This document shows, one piece after another, positions 7,189 through 15,251 of a DNA stretch of 17,091 nucleotides. The stretch's first letter is position 1, and each line of letters begins with the position of its first letter. Source of the stretch: CAZGAH01 sp964523295 (lineage in GTDB: Bacteria; Desulfobacterota; Desulfovibrionia; Desulfovibrionales; Desulfovibrionaceae); NCBI GenBank assembly GCA_964523295.1, contig CAZGAH010000090.1:1-17091 (forward strand), given 5' to 3'. Below the pieces are notes generated by a model that was not told where the DNA came from, made no database searches, and saw only the letters and a program-made list of their open reading frames with translations. Made by a program: the position numbers and the translations under genes.

Positions 7189-8018
7189 GTCGCTCGCCTT
7201 TGCAGCTCCTCGCGCATGGCTGCGTAGCGTTGCTCCAGGCCGGGTTCGTCCCGCTCGACGAACACGCCGACAGGAAAGCGCTGGCCTTGCTCCTCCGGGG
7301 GCAGCGTGCGGTAGGTTTGCACGTCCACGGCGTTTTTTTTCAGATGCTCGTACATACTGACGATGGTTTTGAATTTGTTCTTGCGGCCGTACTGCGTATG
7401 GCAGGGGGAGAACACTTCCACGAGGTTGAAGCCCGGCCGGCTGAAGGCCCGGGTGAAGAGCGAGTCCAACCGGTTGGCGTGAAAGGCGGTTCCGCGGGCC
7501 ACGAAATTGCCGCCTGCGGCGCTGACGAGGTCGACGATGTCGAAGGATTTTTCGAGCTGACCGTAGGGCGTGGTCATGGAAAAGGCGCCGGCGGGCGTCG
7601 TGGAGGAGCACTGTCCGCCGGTCATGCCGTAGATGCCGTTGTTCAGGATGAGCGCGGTGACCCCGATGTTGCGCCGGGCCGCGTGGATGAGATGGTTGCC
7701 CCCGATGGACAGGGCGTCGCCGTCGCCCATGATAACGATGACCGTCAGCCTGGGATTGGCCAGCTTGATGCCGGTGGCGAAGGTCAGTGCCCTGCCGTGC
7801 GTGGTGTGGATCGTGTTGAAATCCACGTACACGGCCAGCCTGCCCGAGCATCCGATGCCGGCCACGATGACCACCTCGTCCTTGCTCAGTCCCAGGGCAT
7901 GGACGCTGCGTATGAGCGCCCCGAGGACAATGCCGTGCCCGCAGCCCGGGCAGAGCACGTGAGGGAATTTTTTCTTGTGCCGCAGGTACGTATGGATGAG
8001 CTGGGTAACCTCGGACAT
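7185..8018 (-). CDS. korB: 2-oxoacid:ferredoxin oxidoreductase, beta (TPP-binding) subunit
   Basis: A 277-residue thiamine-diphosphate-binding subunit. It has CPGCGHG at 23-29 (cluster-ligand cysteines C23 and C26, with C57 later) and the TPP/Mg motif GDGD at 98-101 followed after about 28 residues by NNGIYGMTGGQ. The CHTQYGRKNKF segment near the C-terminus is characteristic of the 2-oxoglutarate (KorB/OorB) branch rather than pyruvate oxidoreductase. The length is normal for KorB. ATG 8018 lies 2 bases after the alpha stop and the gene overlaps gamma by 4 bases, so the genes are probably translationally coupled. Nothing in it suggests decay. Confidence 0.9.
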   Translation of the reverse strand: MSEVTQLIHTYLRHKKKFPHVLCPGCGHGIVLGALIRSVHALGLSKDEVVIVAGIGCSGRLAVYVDFNTIHTTHGRALTFATGIKLANPRLTVIVIMGDGDALSIGGNHLIHAARRNIGVTALILNNGIYGMTGGQCSSTTPAGAFSMTTPYGQLEKSFDIVDLVSAAGGNFVARGTAFHANRLDSLFTRAFSRPGFNLVEVFSPCHTQYGRKNKFKTIVSMYEHLKKNAVDVQTYRTLPPEEQGQRFPVGVFVERDEPGLEQRYAAMREELQRRAT

Positions 8019-8020
8019 GA

Positions 8021-8872
8021 TCAGGCCTGGTGTTGGATGGCGCTGAGAATCTGCGCCGGAGTGATGATCTGGCCGTCCACGCGGTTGAGCGTGCGTATCC
8101 GGGTCAGACCGTTGTTGACGCGCTTTATTTCCCGCGACATCTGCCCCATGTTCATTTCCGGGACCACGAGGCATTTGCAGCTTCGGGCTACGCGCTCGAC
8201 CACGGGCCGGGGAAAGGGAAAAAGGGTCTTCAGGTTGACGAGCCCGGCCTTGAGCCCCTGCTTGCGGGCCTGGATCACGGCGAGCTGCGCGGCCCGGGCC
8301 ACGCTGCCGTAGGCCACGACAACGATGTCCGCGTTTTTCGTCAGGTATTCGTCGGCGAGCATGACTTCGGTGTAGCACTGGTCGATCTTGCGGAACAGCC
8401 GGTGAACGAACGGCTCGATCTCGTCGGGGCGCTCGGTCGGATAGCCCATGGGGTCGTGCGTCAGGCCGGTAACATGCACGCGGTATCCCGATCCGAGCGG
8501 CGGCATGGGCGGGACGCCGCGCAGCGTGTCGCCGAAAGGTTTGAACCACTCGGGCGGCACCGTGGGCACGACGCGGGAGATGATCTCGAAGGCCGACGCG
8601 TCGGGCAGGTCGATCCGTTCGCGCGTGTGCGCGGTGATTTCGTCGAGCAGCAGGATGACCGGGGTTCTGAATTTTTCGGCAAAATTGAAGGCCGTGACCG
8701 TCATTTCCAGGCACTCGCGGACAGTGGATGCGGAGAGCACAATGACGGGATGGTCGCCGTGCGCGCCCCAGCGCGCCTGCTGCACGTCCCCCTGGGCCGG
8801 GCTCGTCGGCAGGCCGGTGCTTGGTCCGCCGCGCATGACATTGACGATCACCAGCGGCGCCTCGACCATGCA
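8021..8872 (-). CDS. korA: 2-oxoacid:ferredoxin oxidoreductase alpha subunit, C-terminal fragment (cut by assembly gap)
   Basis: These 283 residues run from the N gap to the stop at 8021. They contain NVMRGGPSTGLPT, QARWGAHGDHP, FRTPVILLLDEI and a C-terminal EMNMGQMSREI, as in KorA/OorA alpha subunits. The first about 58 residues correspond to the same protein region as the last about 58 residues of the fragment on the other side of the gap, but differ in sequence (GLPTSPAQGDVQQ here, GLPTHVSQGDVMQ there). A whole alpha subunit is about 380 residues, so the two fragments minus the overlap add up to one normal gene. This copy is directly coupled to korB. Confidence 0.85.
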   Translation of the reverse strand, partial: CMVEAPLVIVNVMRGGPSTGLPTSPAQGDVQQARWGAHGDHPVIVLSASTVRECLEMTVTAFNFAEKFRTPVILLLDEITAHTRERIDLPDASAFEIISRVVPTVPPEWFKPFGDTLRGVPPMPPLGSGYRVHVTGLTHDPMGYPTERPDEIEPFVHRLFRKIDQCYTEVMLADEYLTKNADIVVVAYGSVARAAQLAVIQARKQGLKAGLVNLKTLFPFPRPVVERVARSCKCLVVPEMNMGQMSREIKRVNNGLTRIRTLNRVDGQIITPAQILSAIQHQA

Positions 8873-8882
8873 NNNNNNNNNN
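8873..8882. other. Assembly gap (10 N)
   Basis: Ten undetermined bases inside the alpha subunit gene. The flanking sequences 8699-8872 and 8883-9056 are homologous to each other in the same orientation (constant offset of 184 bases). The gap is therefore not a simple short hole, and its true length is unknown. Confidence 0.98.
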
Positions 8883-9356
8883 GGTCACCCAGAAACAGTC
8901 TTCAGTCGTCGAGACCGCCAGAACGATGATGGGATGGTCGCCGTGGGTTCCCCAGCGGGCCTGCATCACGTCTCCCTGGCTCACATGGGTGGGAAGCCCG
9001 GTGCTGGGGCCTCCGCGCATGACGTTGACGATGACGCAGGGGACTTCGGCGATACAGGCAAAACCCAGGTTCTCCTGCATGAGCGAAAAGCCCGGTCCGG
9101 AGGTCGCGGTCATGGCCTTGCGCCCGGCCAGCGAGGCGCCGATCACTGCGCCCATACTGGCGATTTCGTCCTCCATCTGGATGAAGACGCCCTCCGGCAA
9201 CAGCGGCAGCCGTTGGGCCATGCACTCCATGATCTCGCTCGACGGCGTGATGGGATAGCCGGCATAGAAGGAGCACCCGGCAATGAGCGCGCCTTCGACC
9301 ACGGCCTCGTTGCCGAGCGCGAACAGCGGCCTGGTTCTGTTCCGGGCGGTTGTCAT
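8883..9356 (-). CDS. korA: 2-oxoacid:ferredoxin oxidoreductase alpha subunit, N-terminal fragment (cut by assembly gap)
   Basis: 158 residues from the ATG at 9356 to the N gap. They show the family's GNEAVVEGALIAGC opening, YPITPSSEI, QMEDEIASMGAVIGASLAG and TSGPGFSLM, and then NVMRGGPSTGLPTHVSQGD. The start overlaps the ferredoxin stop as ATGA. The reading frame does not continue in phase through ten N's, so automatic annotation would give two partial genes. It may belong to a different paralogue from the downstream fragment. The kor assignment comes from gene order and the alpha motifs. Confidence 0.85.
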
Positions 9357-9658
9357 GGCTGGTCCCCTGGCGCCGGATTTTCGGGAGCGCCGGCGTCCTG
9401 CGTTGCCGCTGTCTCGTCGGCGTCTGGGGAGTCTGGGGCATTCGGGGCGTCGGGCAGCGGCTGTACGATGATGGCGAAATCCGGGCAGTGCAGCTCGCAG
9501 AAGCCGCAGTTGGTGCATTCGGCCTCGTTGACCACGCGCGCCTTGCCGGTGGCATCGAGCGCGAACACCTTTGCCGGGCAAAAGGCCACGCACAGTCCAC
9601 AGCCTTTGCACCAGTCGTGATATATGGTTATCCGGGTCCGGCCCTTTTTCCTGCTCAT
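9353..9658 (-). CDS. korD: 2-oxoacid:ferredoxin oxidoreductase, ferredoxin (delta) subunit
   Basis: A 101-residue protein with two complete 4Fe-4S motifs: C17xxC20xxC23xxxC27P and C48xxC51xxC54xxxC58P. It should carry electrons from the catalytic subunits to external ferredoxin. Residues about 70-101 form an acidic Pro/Ala/Asp-rich tail. I chose ATG 9658, which begins MSRKKGRTRITIY. An in-frame ATG at 9733 would add 25 basic residues but has a poor ribosome binding site and falls on a possible -35 element. The gene overlaps korA by 4 bases and leads the oxidoreductase cluster, the order of the Oor/Kor DABC operons. Confidence 0.85.
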   Translation of the reverse strand: MSRKKGRTRITIYHDWCKGCGLCVAFCPAKVFALDATGKARVVNEAECTNCGFCELHCPDFAIIVQPLPDAPNAPDSPDADETAATQDAGAPENPAPGDQP

Positions 9659-9709
9659 CGCCCGCGCGCCTCGTTTGCGTTTGCCGGATGCTGCCTGCAA
9701 GTCGATAAT

Positions 9710-9738
9710 CCTGTAGCCCATTTTACGGGACATGACAA
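9710..9738 (-). promoter_or_regulatory. Possible promoter of the oxidoreductase operon
   Basis: In the 185-base space after pyrC the minus strand has TTGTCA (9733-9738), a 17-base spacer and TACAGG (9710-9715). The -10 match is weak. It sits about 50 bases upstream of the chosen ferredoxin start and would allow expression separate from pyrBC. Confidence 0.3.
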
Positions 9739-9843
9739 CAAGTCGCGACCACGCGTCCTTTCTCTGCTGAAAAAAAGCGTCGCGCCGGCTGTCTGCGTCG
9801 CACTCGTGCCAGGAGCCTTGCGGACGGATGCGTGGGTTTCGGT

Positions 9844-11115
9844 TCAGAGCACGGAGCGACCGGCGAGGAACAGGGCCTGGACTCTGCCGCGTAGCGTCGT
9901 GTCCAGGCAGGGGGTATTTTTTCCTTTGGAGAACATATCCCGGGCCGTGAGCGTGCGGCTGGCCTGCGCGTCGAAGAGCGCGAAATCAGCCGGATCGCCG
10001 GGATTGAAGCGGTTGACGGGGAGATTGAACAGCTCGGCCGGTCGGTAACACCAGGCCCGCAGCAGGGTGTCACTATCCAGCTCGCCGTCGGCCACCAGCC
10101 CCCAGGTGAGCGAGAGCGCGCTGTCTAGTCCGGAGATGCCGCACGGGGCCTCGGCAAAGGTGACCTCTTTTTCGTGCGCGGCGTGCGGGGCGTGATCGGT
10201 CGCCAGCACGTCGATGACGCCCGTGCGCAGGGCCTGGCGCAGGGCCAGCACGTCGTCGCGCGCGCGTAGCGGAGGATTGACCTTGGCTGCCGTGGAATAG
10301 TCCGCCACCGCGTCTTCCGTGAACAGCAGATAGTGCGGGCAGGTCTCGGCGCTGACAGGCACGCCCCGCGCTTTGGCCCAAGCGATGAGTTCCACGGACT
10401 GGCGGCAGCTGATGTGAGCCAGGTGGATGGGCAGGTTCAGGTACTCGGCGAGCAGGATATCCCGCGCGACCTGGATGCTTTCGGCGACGGTCGGCTGGCC
10501 CTTGAGTCCGAGCCGGCCGCTGAGTGCGGATTCGTTGATGCCGGCGGCGCGCGCCATGCCCGGCTCTTCGCAGTGGTCGATGACCATCCGGCCCAGGTCT
10601 GCTGCGTACTCCATGCCGCGGCGCAGTGTTTCCGCGCTGGTCAGTGGCAGGCCGTCGTTGGAAAAGGCGATGCATCCGGCTTCGGTCAGCTCGGCCATGG
10701 GGGCGAGTTCCGAGCTGTCAAGCCCGCGCGTCAGCGCTCCCACGGGATGCAGGCGCGGCCCGTGCGGCCAGGACGCGGCGGCCTGGTCGAGCATGAAGCG
10801 CGTGATGGTGGCGTTGTCGTTGATAGGGCTGGTGTTGGCCATGGCGAACACGGCGCCGAAACCACCATGGGCCGCAGCTGCCAGGCCGGTACGGATTTCT
10901 TCCTTGTATTCGTGTCCGGGCTCGCGCAGATGCGTATGGATGTCGATAAGCGCCGGGAGCAGGGTCAGTCCGTCGGCGTCGACATGTCGGGAGCCCTCGT
11001 AGGCATTGTTTTCGTCGCAGGCGAGCAGGGCCTGGATCCTGCCGTCGGTCACGAGCAGATCTACGGCTTCGTTCTGCCACAAGGCCGCGCGGATCACGAG
11101 TTCGGGAGCGGACAC
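9844..11115 (-). CDS. pyrC: Dihydroorotase (class I type)
   Basis: A 423-residue zinc amidohydrolase of de novo pyrimidine synthesis, interconverting N-carbamoyl-aspartate and dihydroorotate. It has the metal-binding DIHTHLREPG at 58-67 (H60, H62), the substrate-binding MANTSP segment, FSNDG, the metal-ligand region LPIHLAHISC, and ATDHAPH with D307. Length and motifs fit the bacterial class I enzyme, which commonly pairs with PyrB. The start is GTG at 11115, because AGGAG lies at the right distance and it is 10 bases after pyrB; the in-frame ATG further upstream lies inside pyrB. All expected catalytic motifs are present. Confidence 0.93.
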   Translation of the reverse strand: MSAPELVIRAALWQNEAVDLLVTDGRIQALLACDENNAYEGSRHVDADGLTLLPALIDIHTHLREPGHEYKEEIRTGLAAAAHGGFGAVFAMANTSPINDNATITRFMLDQAAASWPHGPRLHPVGALTRGLDSSELAPMAELTEAGCIAFSNDGLPLTSAETLRRGMEYAADLGRMVIDHCEEPGMARAAGINESALSGRLGLKGQPTVAESIQVARDILLAEYLNLPIHLAHISCRQSVELIAWAKARGVPVSAETCPHYLLFTEDAVADYSTAAKVNPPLRARDDVLALRQALRTGVIDVLATDHAPHAAHEKEVTFAEAPCGISGLDSALSLTWGLVADGELDSDTLLRAWCYRPAELFNLPVNRFNPGDPADFALFDAQASRTLTARDMFSKGKNTPCLDTTLRGRVQALFLAGRSVL

Positions 11116-11125
11116 GTTGACTCTC

Positions 11126-12067
11126 CTATCCTTTGCGCGTGAGATAGAGAAACAGCACCGCCATGCGCACGGCGACACCGGCGGCGACCTGGTCGAGCAC
11201 GAGGCTGTCCGCGGCGTCGGCCAGGCTCGAGGCGATTTCTACCCCGCGGTTCATGGGGCCGGGGTGGAGAATCTTGACGCCGGGTCTGGCCCGGACGAGA
11301 TGCTCGACGCCGAGGCCGTAGGTCCGGGCGTATTCGCGCAGATCGGGGAGCAGGCCCGCCTGCTGGCGTTCGAGCTGCAGGCGCAGGCACATGACGGCGT
11401 CCACGCCGTCCACGGCCTCGGCCAGGCGCGTATGCACGGTGACTGGCCAGGTTTCCACGCCAGCTGGGAGCAGGGTGCGCGGGGCGCAGAGACGGACTGT
11501 TGCGCCGAGCGCGGTAAGGAGCATGACGTTGGATCTGGCGACGCGGCTGTGGGCGATGTCGCCGAGGATAAGCAAGGTTCGGCCTGTGAAATCGCCCCAG
11601 GCTTCGCGCAGGGTGAAGCAGTCGAGCAGGGCCTGCGTGGGATGGGCGTGCCAGCCGTCGCCGGCGTTGATGACCGAGCAGCGCAGGCGCTGGGCCAGGA
11701 ACGCGGAGGCGCCGGAATGGGCGTGCCGCAGGATAATGGCGTCGGGCGCCATGGCCTGGATGGTCAGGGCCGTATCCTTCAGGCTCTCGCCTTTCACCGC
11801 GCTCGAGCCGCTCAGCCCGATGGCGAAGGTGTCTGCGGAGAGTCGCTTTGCGGCAATGTCGAAGGACATTTTCGTGCGTGTGCTCGGTTCGGCAAAGAAC
11901 AGCACCACGCTACGGCCTTTGAGCGTCGGGACCTTTTTGACCGCTCGGGAATTGATCTCTTTGAAATACCGCGCGCTTTCCAGGATATGCAACGCTTCCT
12001 GCGCGGTCAGCTGGTCGACGTCGAGCAGGTCTTTATGGGGCCACGAAATGTGGGTTTCGCGTTCCAT
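11126..12067 (-). CDS. pyrB: Aspartate carbamoyltransferase catalytic subunit
   Basis: A 313-residue enzyme joining carbamoyl phosphate to aspartate. Carbamoyl-phosphate-binding S62-T63-R64-T65 lies in EPSTRTKMSF. It also has KGESLKDT (the 80s-loop lysine), ILRHAHSGA, HPTQALLDCFTL, GDIAHSRVARSN and the C-terminal HPGPMNRGVEI, all at normal spacing. Length matches catalytic subunits without a PyrI partner, and no pyrI is seen nearby. It lies 10 bases before pyrC and 40 bases after the amidohydrolase gene. ATG 12067 has a GAGGA about 12 bases upstream, slightly long. Confidence 0.95.
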   Translation of the reverse strand: MERETHISWPHKDLLDVDQLTAQEALHILESARYFKEINSRAVKKVPTLKGRSVVLFFAEPSTRTKMSFDIAAKRLSADTFAIGLSGSSAVKGESLKDTALTIQAMAPDAIILRHAHSGASAFLAQRLRCSVINAGDGWHAHPTQALLDCFTLREAWGDFTGRTLLILGDIAHSRVARSNVMLLTALGATVRLCAPRTLLPAGVETWPVTVHTRLAEAVDGVDAVMCLRLQLERQQAGLLPDLREYARTYGLGVEHLVRARPGVKILHPGPMNRGVEIASSLADAADSLVLDQVAAGVAVRMAVLFLYLTRKG

Positions 12068-12107
12068 GTTCAGGGCTTTATCCTCGGCAATGAAGGCAGC
12101 TGCGTGT

Positions 12108-13289
12108 TCAAAGGGTCGCCAAATCCTCGGGGACGATGCTGTAGCGGGCCAGGCGTCCGGGCTCGAGCGTTCCCAGCCGGTGCTGCATTCCCATGGCCCG
12201 CGCCGGCGTGGCAGTCAGCATTGCCAGCGCCTCGACCAACGTACACGGAACGGAGGAATTTTCCAAGAAGAACCTTAGCTCATTCCACAAATTCAGGTCG
12301 GCGTTGGAGGCCAGGCTGTCGGTGCCCAGACAGAGCCGCACGCCGGCCGCGCGCAACCTCTCCACAGGCGCCCGGCCGGCGCCGATGCTGGCGTTGCTGC
12401 GCGGGCAGAGGCAGACCGTCACGTCGCGCCCGGCCAGCAGGGCAATGTCCTGGGGTTCCAGGTGGACGCAGTGTACGGCCAGGGTGGCGGCGTCGAGCAA
12501 TCCCAGGTGTTCGGCGTATGCGACCGGCGAAAGGCCGGGCGGGCGGAACCAGTCCGGCAGGAGCCGCCGGCGCAGCAGGTCGGCGAATTCGCCTGTGCCC
12601 GTGGCCAGGAGTTCCACTTCACCCTCGTGTTCGGCAAGATGCAGCGTGAAAGGGAGGCCGCGCGCGTTTGTCCAGGCCTTGCAGGAGCGCAGGGTCTCGG
12701 GGTGCGTGGAGTAGAGCGCGTGGCCGTAGGGCGTAGCGGAGGCGGCCAGGATCTGCGGCGGCAGCGCGCGCAGGGCAGGGGGCCAGGGCGGTTCGCTGTC
12801 GGGAGTGAACCCCGGCTGCGGTCCGCCCGGTCGGCCGAAGCCAATGAACTCGGCGAAAAGGAGAAAGTCCAGGTTCCGATGCAGCAGCGCTTGCGCCACC
12901 AGGGCGCTGTTGCGCGAGGTGATGTCCCCCACGGCGACCGTACCGCAGGCGACGAGCGCGTCGATGGCGCTGGTCAGACTGATGGCGTCCAGATCGTCCA
13001 GGGGCAGGGCGATGAGCGCGGCGACCCAGCGGGCGAAGCCCTGGCCTTCGGGCAGGCGTCCCCGAAGATGACTGAGTTCGAGGTGGGTGTGCGCGTTGAT
13101 CAGACCGGGCGCGAGCGTGACGTCGCCGAGCTCCTGCACGGGTCCGGAAAAGGCGCGCAGGATCTGTCTGGCCGGTTCAATTTCGAGGATGCGCCCGGAT
13201 TCGGTGTCGTAGACCAGCGCGGCATTGTCGATATCGGGCCGGCCGGGCTGGAGGGTCACGATGCGTCGGGCGCGGAGACAGCGTTGCAT
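12108..13289 (-). CDS. Amidohydrolase of the metal-dependent deaminase family (MqnX/MtaD/SsnA-like)
   Basis: A 393-residue member of the amidohydrolase superfamily. Metal ligands H67 and H69 lie in PGLINAHTHLELSHLRG. A third histidine lies in FTLHLAEHEGE, a fourth in AVHCVHL, and the catalytic aspartate in CLGTDSLASN. This pattern is that of aminohydrolases acting on purine-like or N-heterocyclic substrates. The HTHLELS segment recalls aminodeoxyfutalosine deaminases of the futalosine menaquinone pathway, which sulfate reducers use, but the substrate cannot be fixed from sequence. It begins 13 bases after cobS and ends 40 bases before pyrB, so it is likely in the same transcript. Other possibilities are a chlorohydrolase or a methylthioadenosine/guanine deaminase homologue. 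Confidence 0.82.
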   Translation of the reverse strand: MQRCLRARRIVTLQPGRPDIDNAALVYDTESGRILEIEPARQILRAFSGPVQELGDVTLAPGLINAHTHLELSHLRGRLPEGQGFARWVAALIALPLDDLDAISLTSAIDALVACGTVAVGDITSRNSALVAQALLHRNLDFLLFAEFIGFGRPGGPQPGFTPDSEPPWPPALRALPPQILAASATPYGHALYSTHPETLRSCKAWTNARGLPFTLHLAEHEGEVELLATGTGEFADLLRRRLLPDWFRPPGLSPVAYAEHLGLLDAATLAVHCVHLEPQDIALLAGRDVTVCLCPRSNASIGAGRAPVERLRAAGVRLCLGTDSLASNADLNLWNELRFFLENSSVPCTLVEALAMLTATPARAMGMQHRLGTLEPGRLARYSIVPEDLATL

Positions 13290-13302
13290 GGCGGTCCGGT
13301 AA

Positions 13303-14076
13303 TCAGGGTTGCAGGGTCAGGAGCGCGGCCAGGCAGGCGGCCAGCTCGCCCCAGACGATAGCGGCGCCCAGGAAATCGCCGTTGATGCCGGCCTGGCGCC
13401 GGGCCAGGCGGATCAGGGCGGCCACACCGAGGCCGGCAAGCAGCAGCGCCGCAAGGAGCGTACCGGGCGGAAGCAGCCAGAGTCCCGCAGCCAGGGCAAA
13501 GGCCGTGCTCAACGCTGACGACCTCGTGCCGGCGTGCGCTACGAATGCCATGGCCAAGCCGGGCCGGGCCAGCGTACGGCCTGCCCGGGCGAGCCAGACC
13601 AGGGCGAGGCGGCCGAGCACGGGCGCGTAGATGAGAACGGCGAGCTGTTCCGCGGCGAACAGCGCCTGAGCGAGCGCCATAAGGCCGCCCAGGCCGAGAA
13701 ACAGGCCCATCGCACCGAATGCGCCGCAGCGGCTGTCCTTGACGATGCGCCAGAAGGCGTCCCCTTGGGCCCCGCTGCCCCAGCCGTCGGCCAGATCGGC
13801 CCAGCCGTCCCAGTGCAACCCGCGCGTAGCCCACCAGTTGAGCCCCAGCCACACCCAGGCCTGGACCAGCGGCTGCCCTTGCAGCAGGCCAAGGGCAAAG
13901 GGCGCGGCGAGCAGCAGCCCGAGCAGGAGTCCGTACGCCGGAGCCCAGGGCAGCGTAGACGCCAGCTGGGCGGGAGTGGATTGTCGGGCCGGTCCCAGGC
14001 GGGTGAAGAAGCCCCAGCCGAGGCAGAAATCCGCCACCCAGCGGCCAGGCCGGGCCGTCGCGCGCGTCGTCGTCAT
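13303..14076 (-). CDS. cobS: Adenosylcobinamide-GDP ribazoletransferase (cobalamin synthase)
   Basis: A 257-residue, very hydrophobic, multi-pass inner-membrane protein that joins adenosylcobinamide-GDP to alpha-ribazole in the last steps of vitamin B12 synthesis. It has the CobS signature HWDGWADLADGW from 88 (usually HLDGLADxxDG), KDSRCGAFGAMG (usually KDSRxGxxG) and NGDFLGA towards the C-terminus (usually TGDxxGA). Hydrophobic helices follow one another around these motifs. I chose ATG 14076; a TTG at 14100 is possible, and both have weak ribosome binding sites. No other cobalamin gene is in the window, and no B12 riboswitch box is visible upstream. Confidence 0.9.
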   Translation of the reverse strand: MTTTRATARPGRWVADFCLGWGFFTRLGPARQSTPAQLASTLPWAPAYGLLLGLLLAAPFALGLLQGQPLVQAWVWLGLNWWATRGLHWDGWADLADGWGSGAQGDAFWRIVKDSRCGAFGAMGLFLGLGGLMALAQALFAAEQLAVLIYAPVLGRLALVWLARAGRTLARPGLAMAFVAHAGTRSSALSTAFALAAGLWLLPPGTLLAALLLAGLGVAALIRLARRQAGINGDFLGAAIVWGELAACLAALLTLQP

Positions 14077-14167
14077 TTGCTTTGCCGCTCGCGAGAGCAA
14101 CGCGTCGCTGCTGTCGGTTCGTCTGTTGGCGCCGCTGCCGTCGTTCCCGTTGTCGTTCCGGCCGTGG

Positions 14168-14965
14168 TCATGCTCCTGGCGTCAGTTCGATTTGCAGGCC
14201 GGGCGTCACGTTCAGCAGGGTCGCAGCCGAGTCGCGGTTCAGCGCCAGTTCCAGATAGCCCTGACTGCCGCGAAACAGACCCAGGGTACGGGGAGGAAGC
14301 TCGCAGTAGGATCGGGTGGGCGTGATTGCGAGGGGCAGGGGGGCCGTCATCCGGATGGACGGCCAGGCCTGCAATCGCCCATGCCAGGGGTCGTTTTTGG
14401 CGTTGAGAATGAGATTGCCGAAGCGGTCGGTATGGAGCACGTGTACGACGAGTCGGTCTTCGGACTGCGAGGGCTCGGTCCAGGGCAGGCGGGTCAGCGT
14501 ATCGACAGGAAGCTCGGTGCCAAGCTCCTCCGGCGGCTCGCCGCGGGCCAGCCTGGCGGCCAGCGGGGCGAAGATGTCGCGTCCGTGAAAGGTGGAACTC
14601 GCCACCTCGCCCTCGACCGCCGGCGTGAGGTCGAAGGCGCTGAGATTGGCGCTTTCGGCCAGAAGCAGACTGAGCAGTCCGTTGTCCGGGGCCAGAAAGA
14701 TCCGGCCATCGGCCTCGAGGCAGATGATACGTCGGTTTCCGCCGACGCCGGGATCGACCACGGCGACGAAAACAGCCGACTCCGGGAAATATTGACGGCT
14801 GACCAGGAGATAAAACCCGGCCTGCGGCAGATTGAAGGGCTCGATGTCATGGCAGAGATCGATGACGCGGCACTCGTTCGCAATGGAAACGATCGAACCT
14901 TTCATCTGACCGACATAGGGGTCGCGGACGCCGAAATCCGACAACAAGACCACCAGACCTTTCAT
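14168..14965 (-). CDS. SAM hydroxide adenosyltransferase (DUF62 / SAM hydrolase family)
   Basis: A 265-residue member of the fluorinase/chlorinase-related family that splits S-adenosylmethionine with water into adenosine and methionine. It shows LLSDFGVRDPYVGQMKG at 7-23 (D10), VVDPGVGGNRR (D71, R78), APDNGLLS, and STFHGRDIFAP (H127). D71, R78 and H127 fit the Asp-Arg-His triad that distinguishes the hydrolases from the true halogenases. The start at 14965 has a GAGGAG just upstream, and the protein begins exactly at the family's N-terminal strand. It is the first gene of the minus-strand block and lies 91 bases before cobS. Its cellular role is poorly known across bacteria. Confidence 0.9.
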   Translation of the reverse strand: MKGLVVLLSDFGVRDPYVGQMKGSIVSIANECRVIDLCHDIEPFNLPQAGFYLLVSRQYFPESAVFVAVVDPGVGGNRRIICLEADGRIFLAPDNGLLSLLLAESANLSAFDLTPAVEGEVASSTFHGRDIFAPLAARLARGEPPEELGTELPVDTLTRLPWTEPSQSEDRLVVHVLHTDRFGNLILNAKNDPWHGRLQAWPSIRMTAPLPLAITPTRSYCELPPRTLGLFRGSQGYLELALNRDSAATLLNVTPGLQIELTPGA

Positions 14966-15201
14966 ACGCTCCTCGGGGTTGATTGTGATCCGGAAACTGC
15001 CACCGGAAACCGCAGACCGAACGCGATCGCCTTTTCGCGCCGTCCGCTGCCGCACCGCTGGAACCAGAAGCCAGTTCCGGCCTCTCCTTTCGCCGCCGCA
15101 ACGCCCCGCATGTTCGTCCGCTCGGCGCTAAACATCCTGACAGGCCGGTTTGTTACCGAATACTGTCACGCGGGTGAAGGAGAAGACGGTAATGGGAATT
15201 T

Positions 15202-15230
15202 TTTGTATGAAAATATCAGTGGATTGACAA
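15202..15230 (-). promoter_or_regulatory. Candidate promoter for the SAM-hydrolase/cobS/pyr block
   Basis: On the minus strand TTGTCA (15225-15230) is followed by a 17-base spacer and TACAAA (15202-15207), a reasonable sigma-70 promoter. It would leave an untranslated leader of about 230 bases before ATG 14965. No known riboswitch consensus is recognisable in the leader. The insertion sequence begins only about 20 bases upstream of the -35 box. Confidence 0.45.
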
Positions 15231-15251
15231 GGGAAAAAAAGGTCTTGTCCA

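Noticed and set aside
6302..7227. Plus-strand open frames opposite the gamma subunit
   Set aside because: They run antisense to korC, and the part before 6559 has no family resemblance or ribosome binding site.
7185..9611. A single 808-residue open frame across the oxidoreductase genes
   Set aside because: It only appears continuous because the N's are translated as unknown residues; beyond the gap it follows a shadow frame of the alpha gene, and its upstream end overlaps the ferredoxin gene in the wrong frame.
9740..9810. Seven-T run on the minus strand (9770-9776) after pyrC as an intrinsic terminator
   Set aside because: The preceding GCGACGC copies are direct, not inverted, and no strong stem could be paired immediately before the T-run.
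11116..11178. Earlier start for dihydroorotase
   Set aside because: The added residues lie inside pyrB and do not resemble the family; GTG 11115 has a proper AGGAG.
11006..12649. Long plus-strand open frame (547 codons) over pyrB and the amidohydrolase
   Set aside because: It is antisense to two genes with full catalytic motifs; long shadows are expected in GC-rich DNA, and its sequence has no recognisable domain.
14966..15201. Cobalamin or SAM riboswitch in the leader of the SAM-hydrolase/cobS block
   Set aside because: No B12 box or SAM riboswitch core could be recognised; the leader is long, but its structure cannot be judged by eye.
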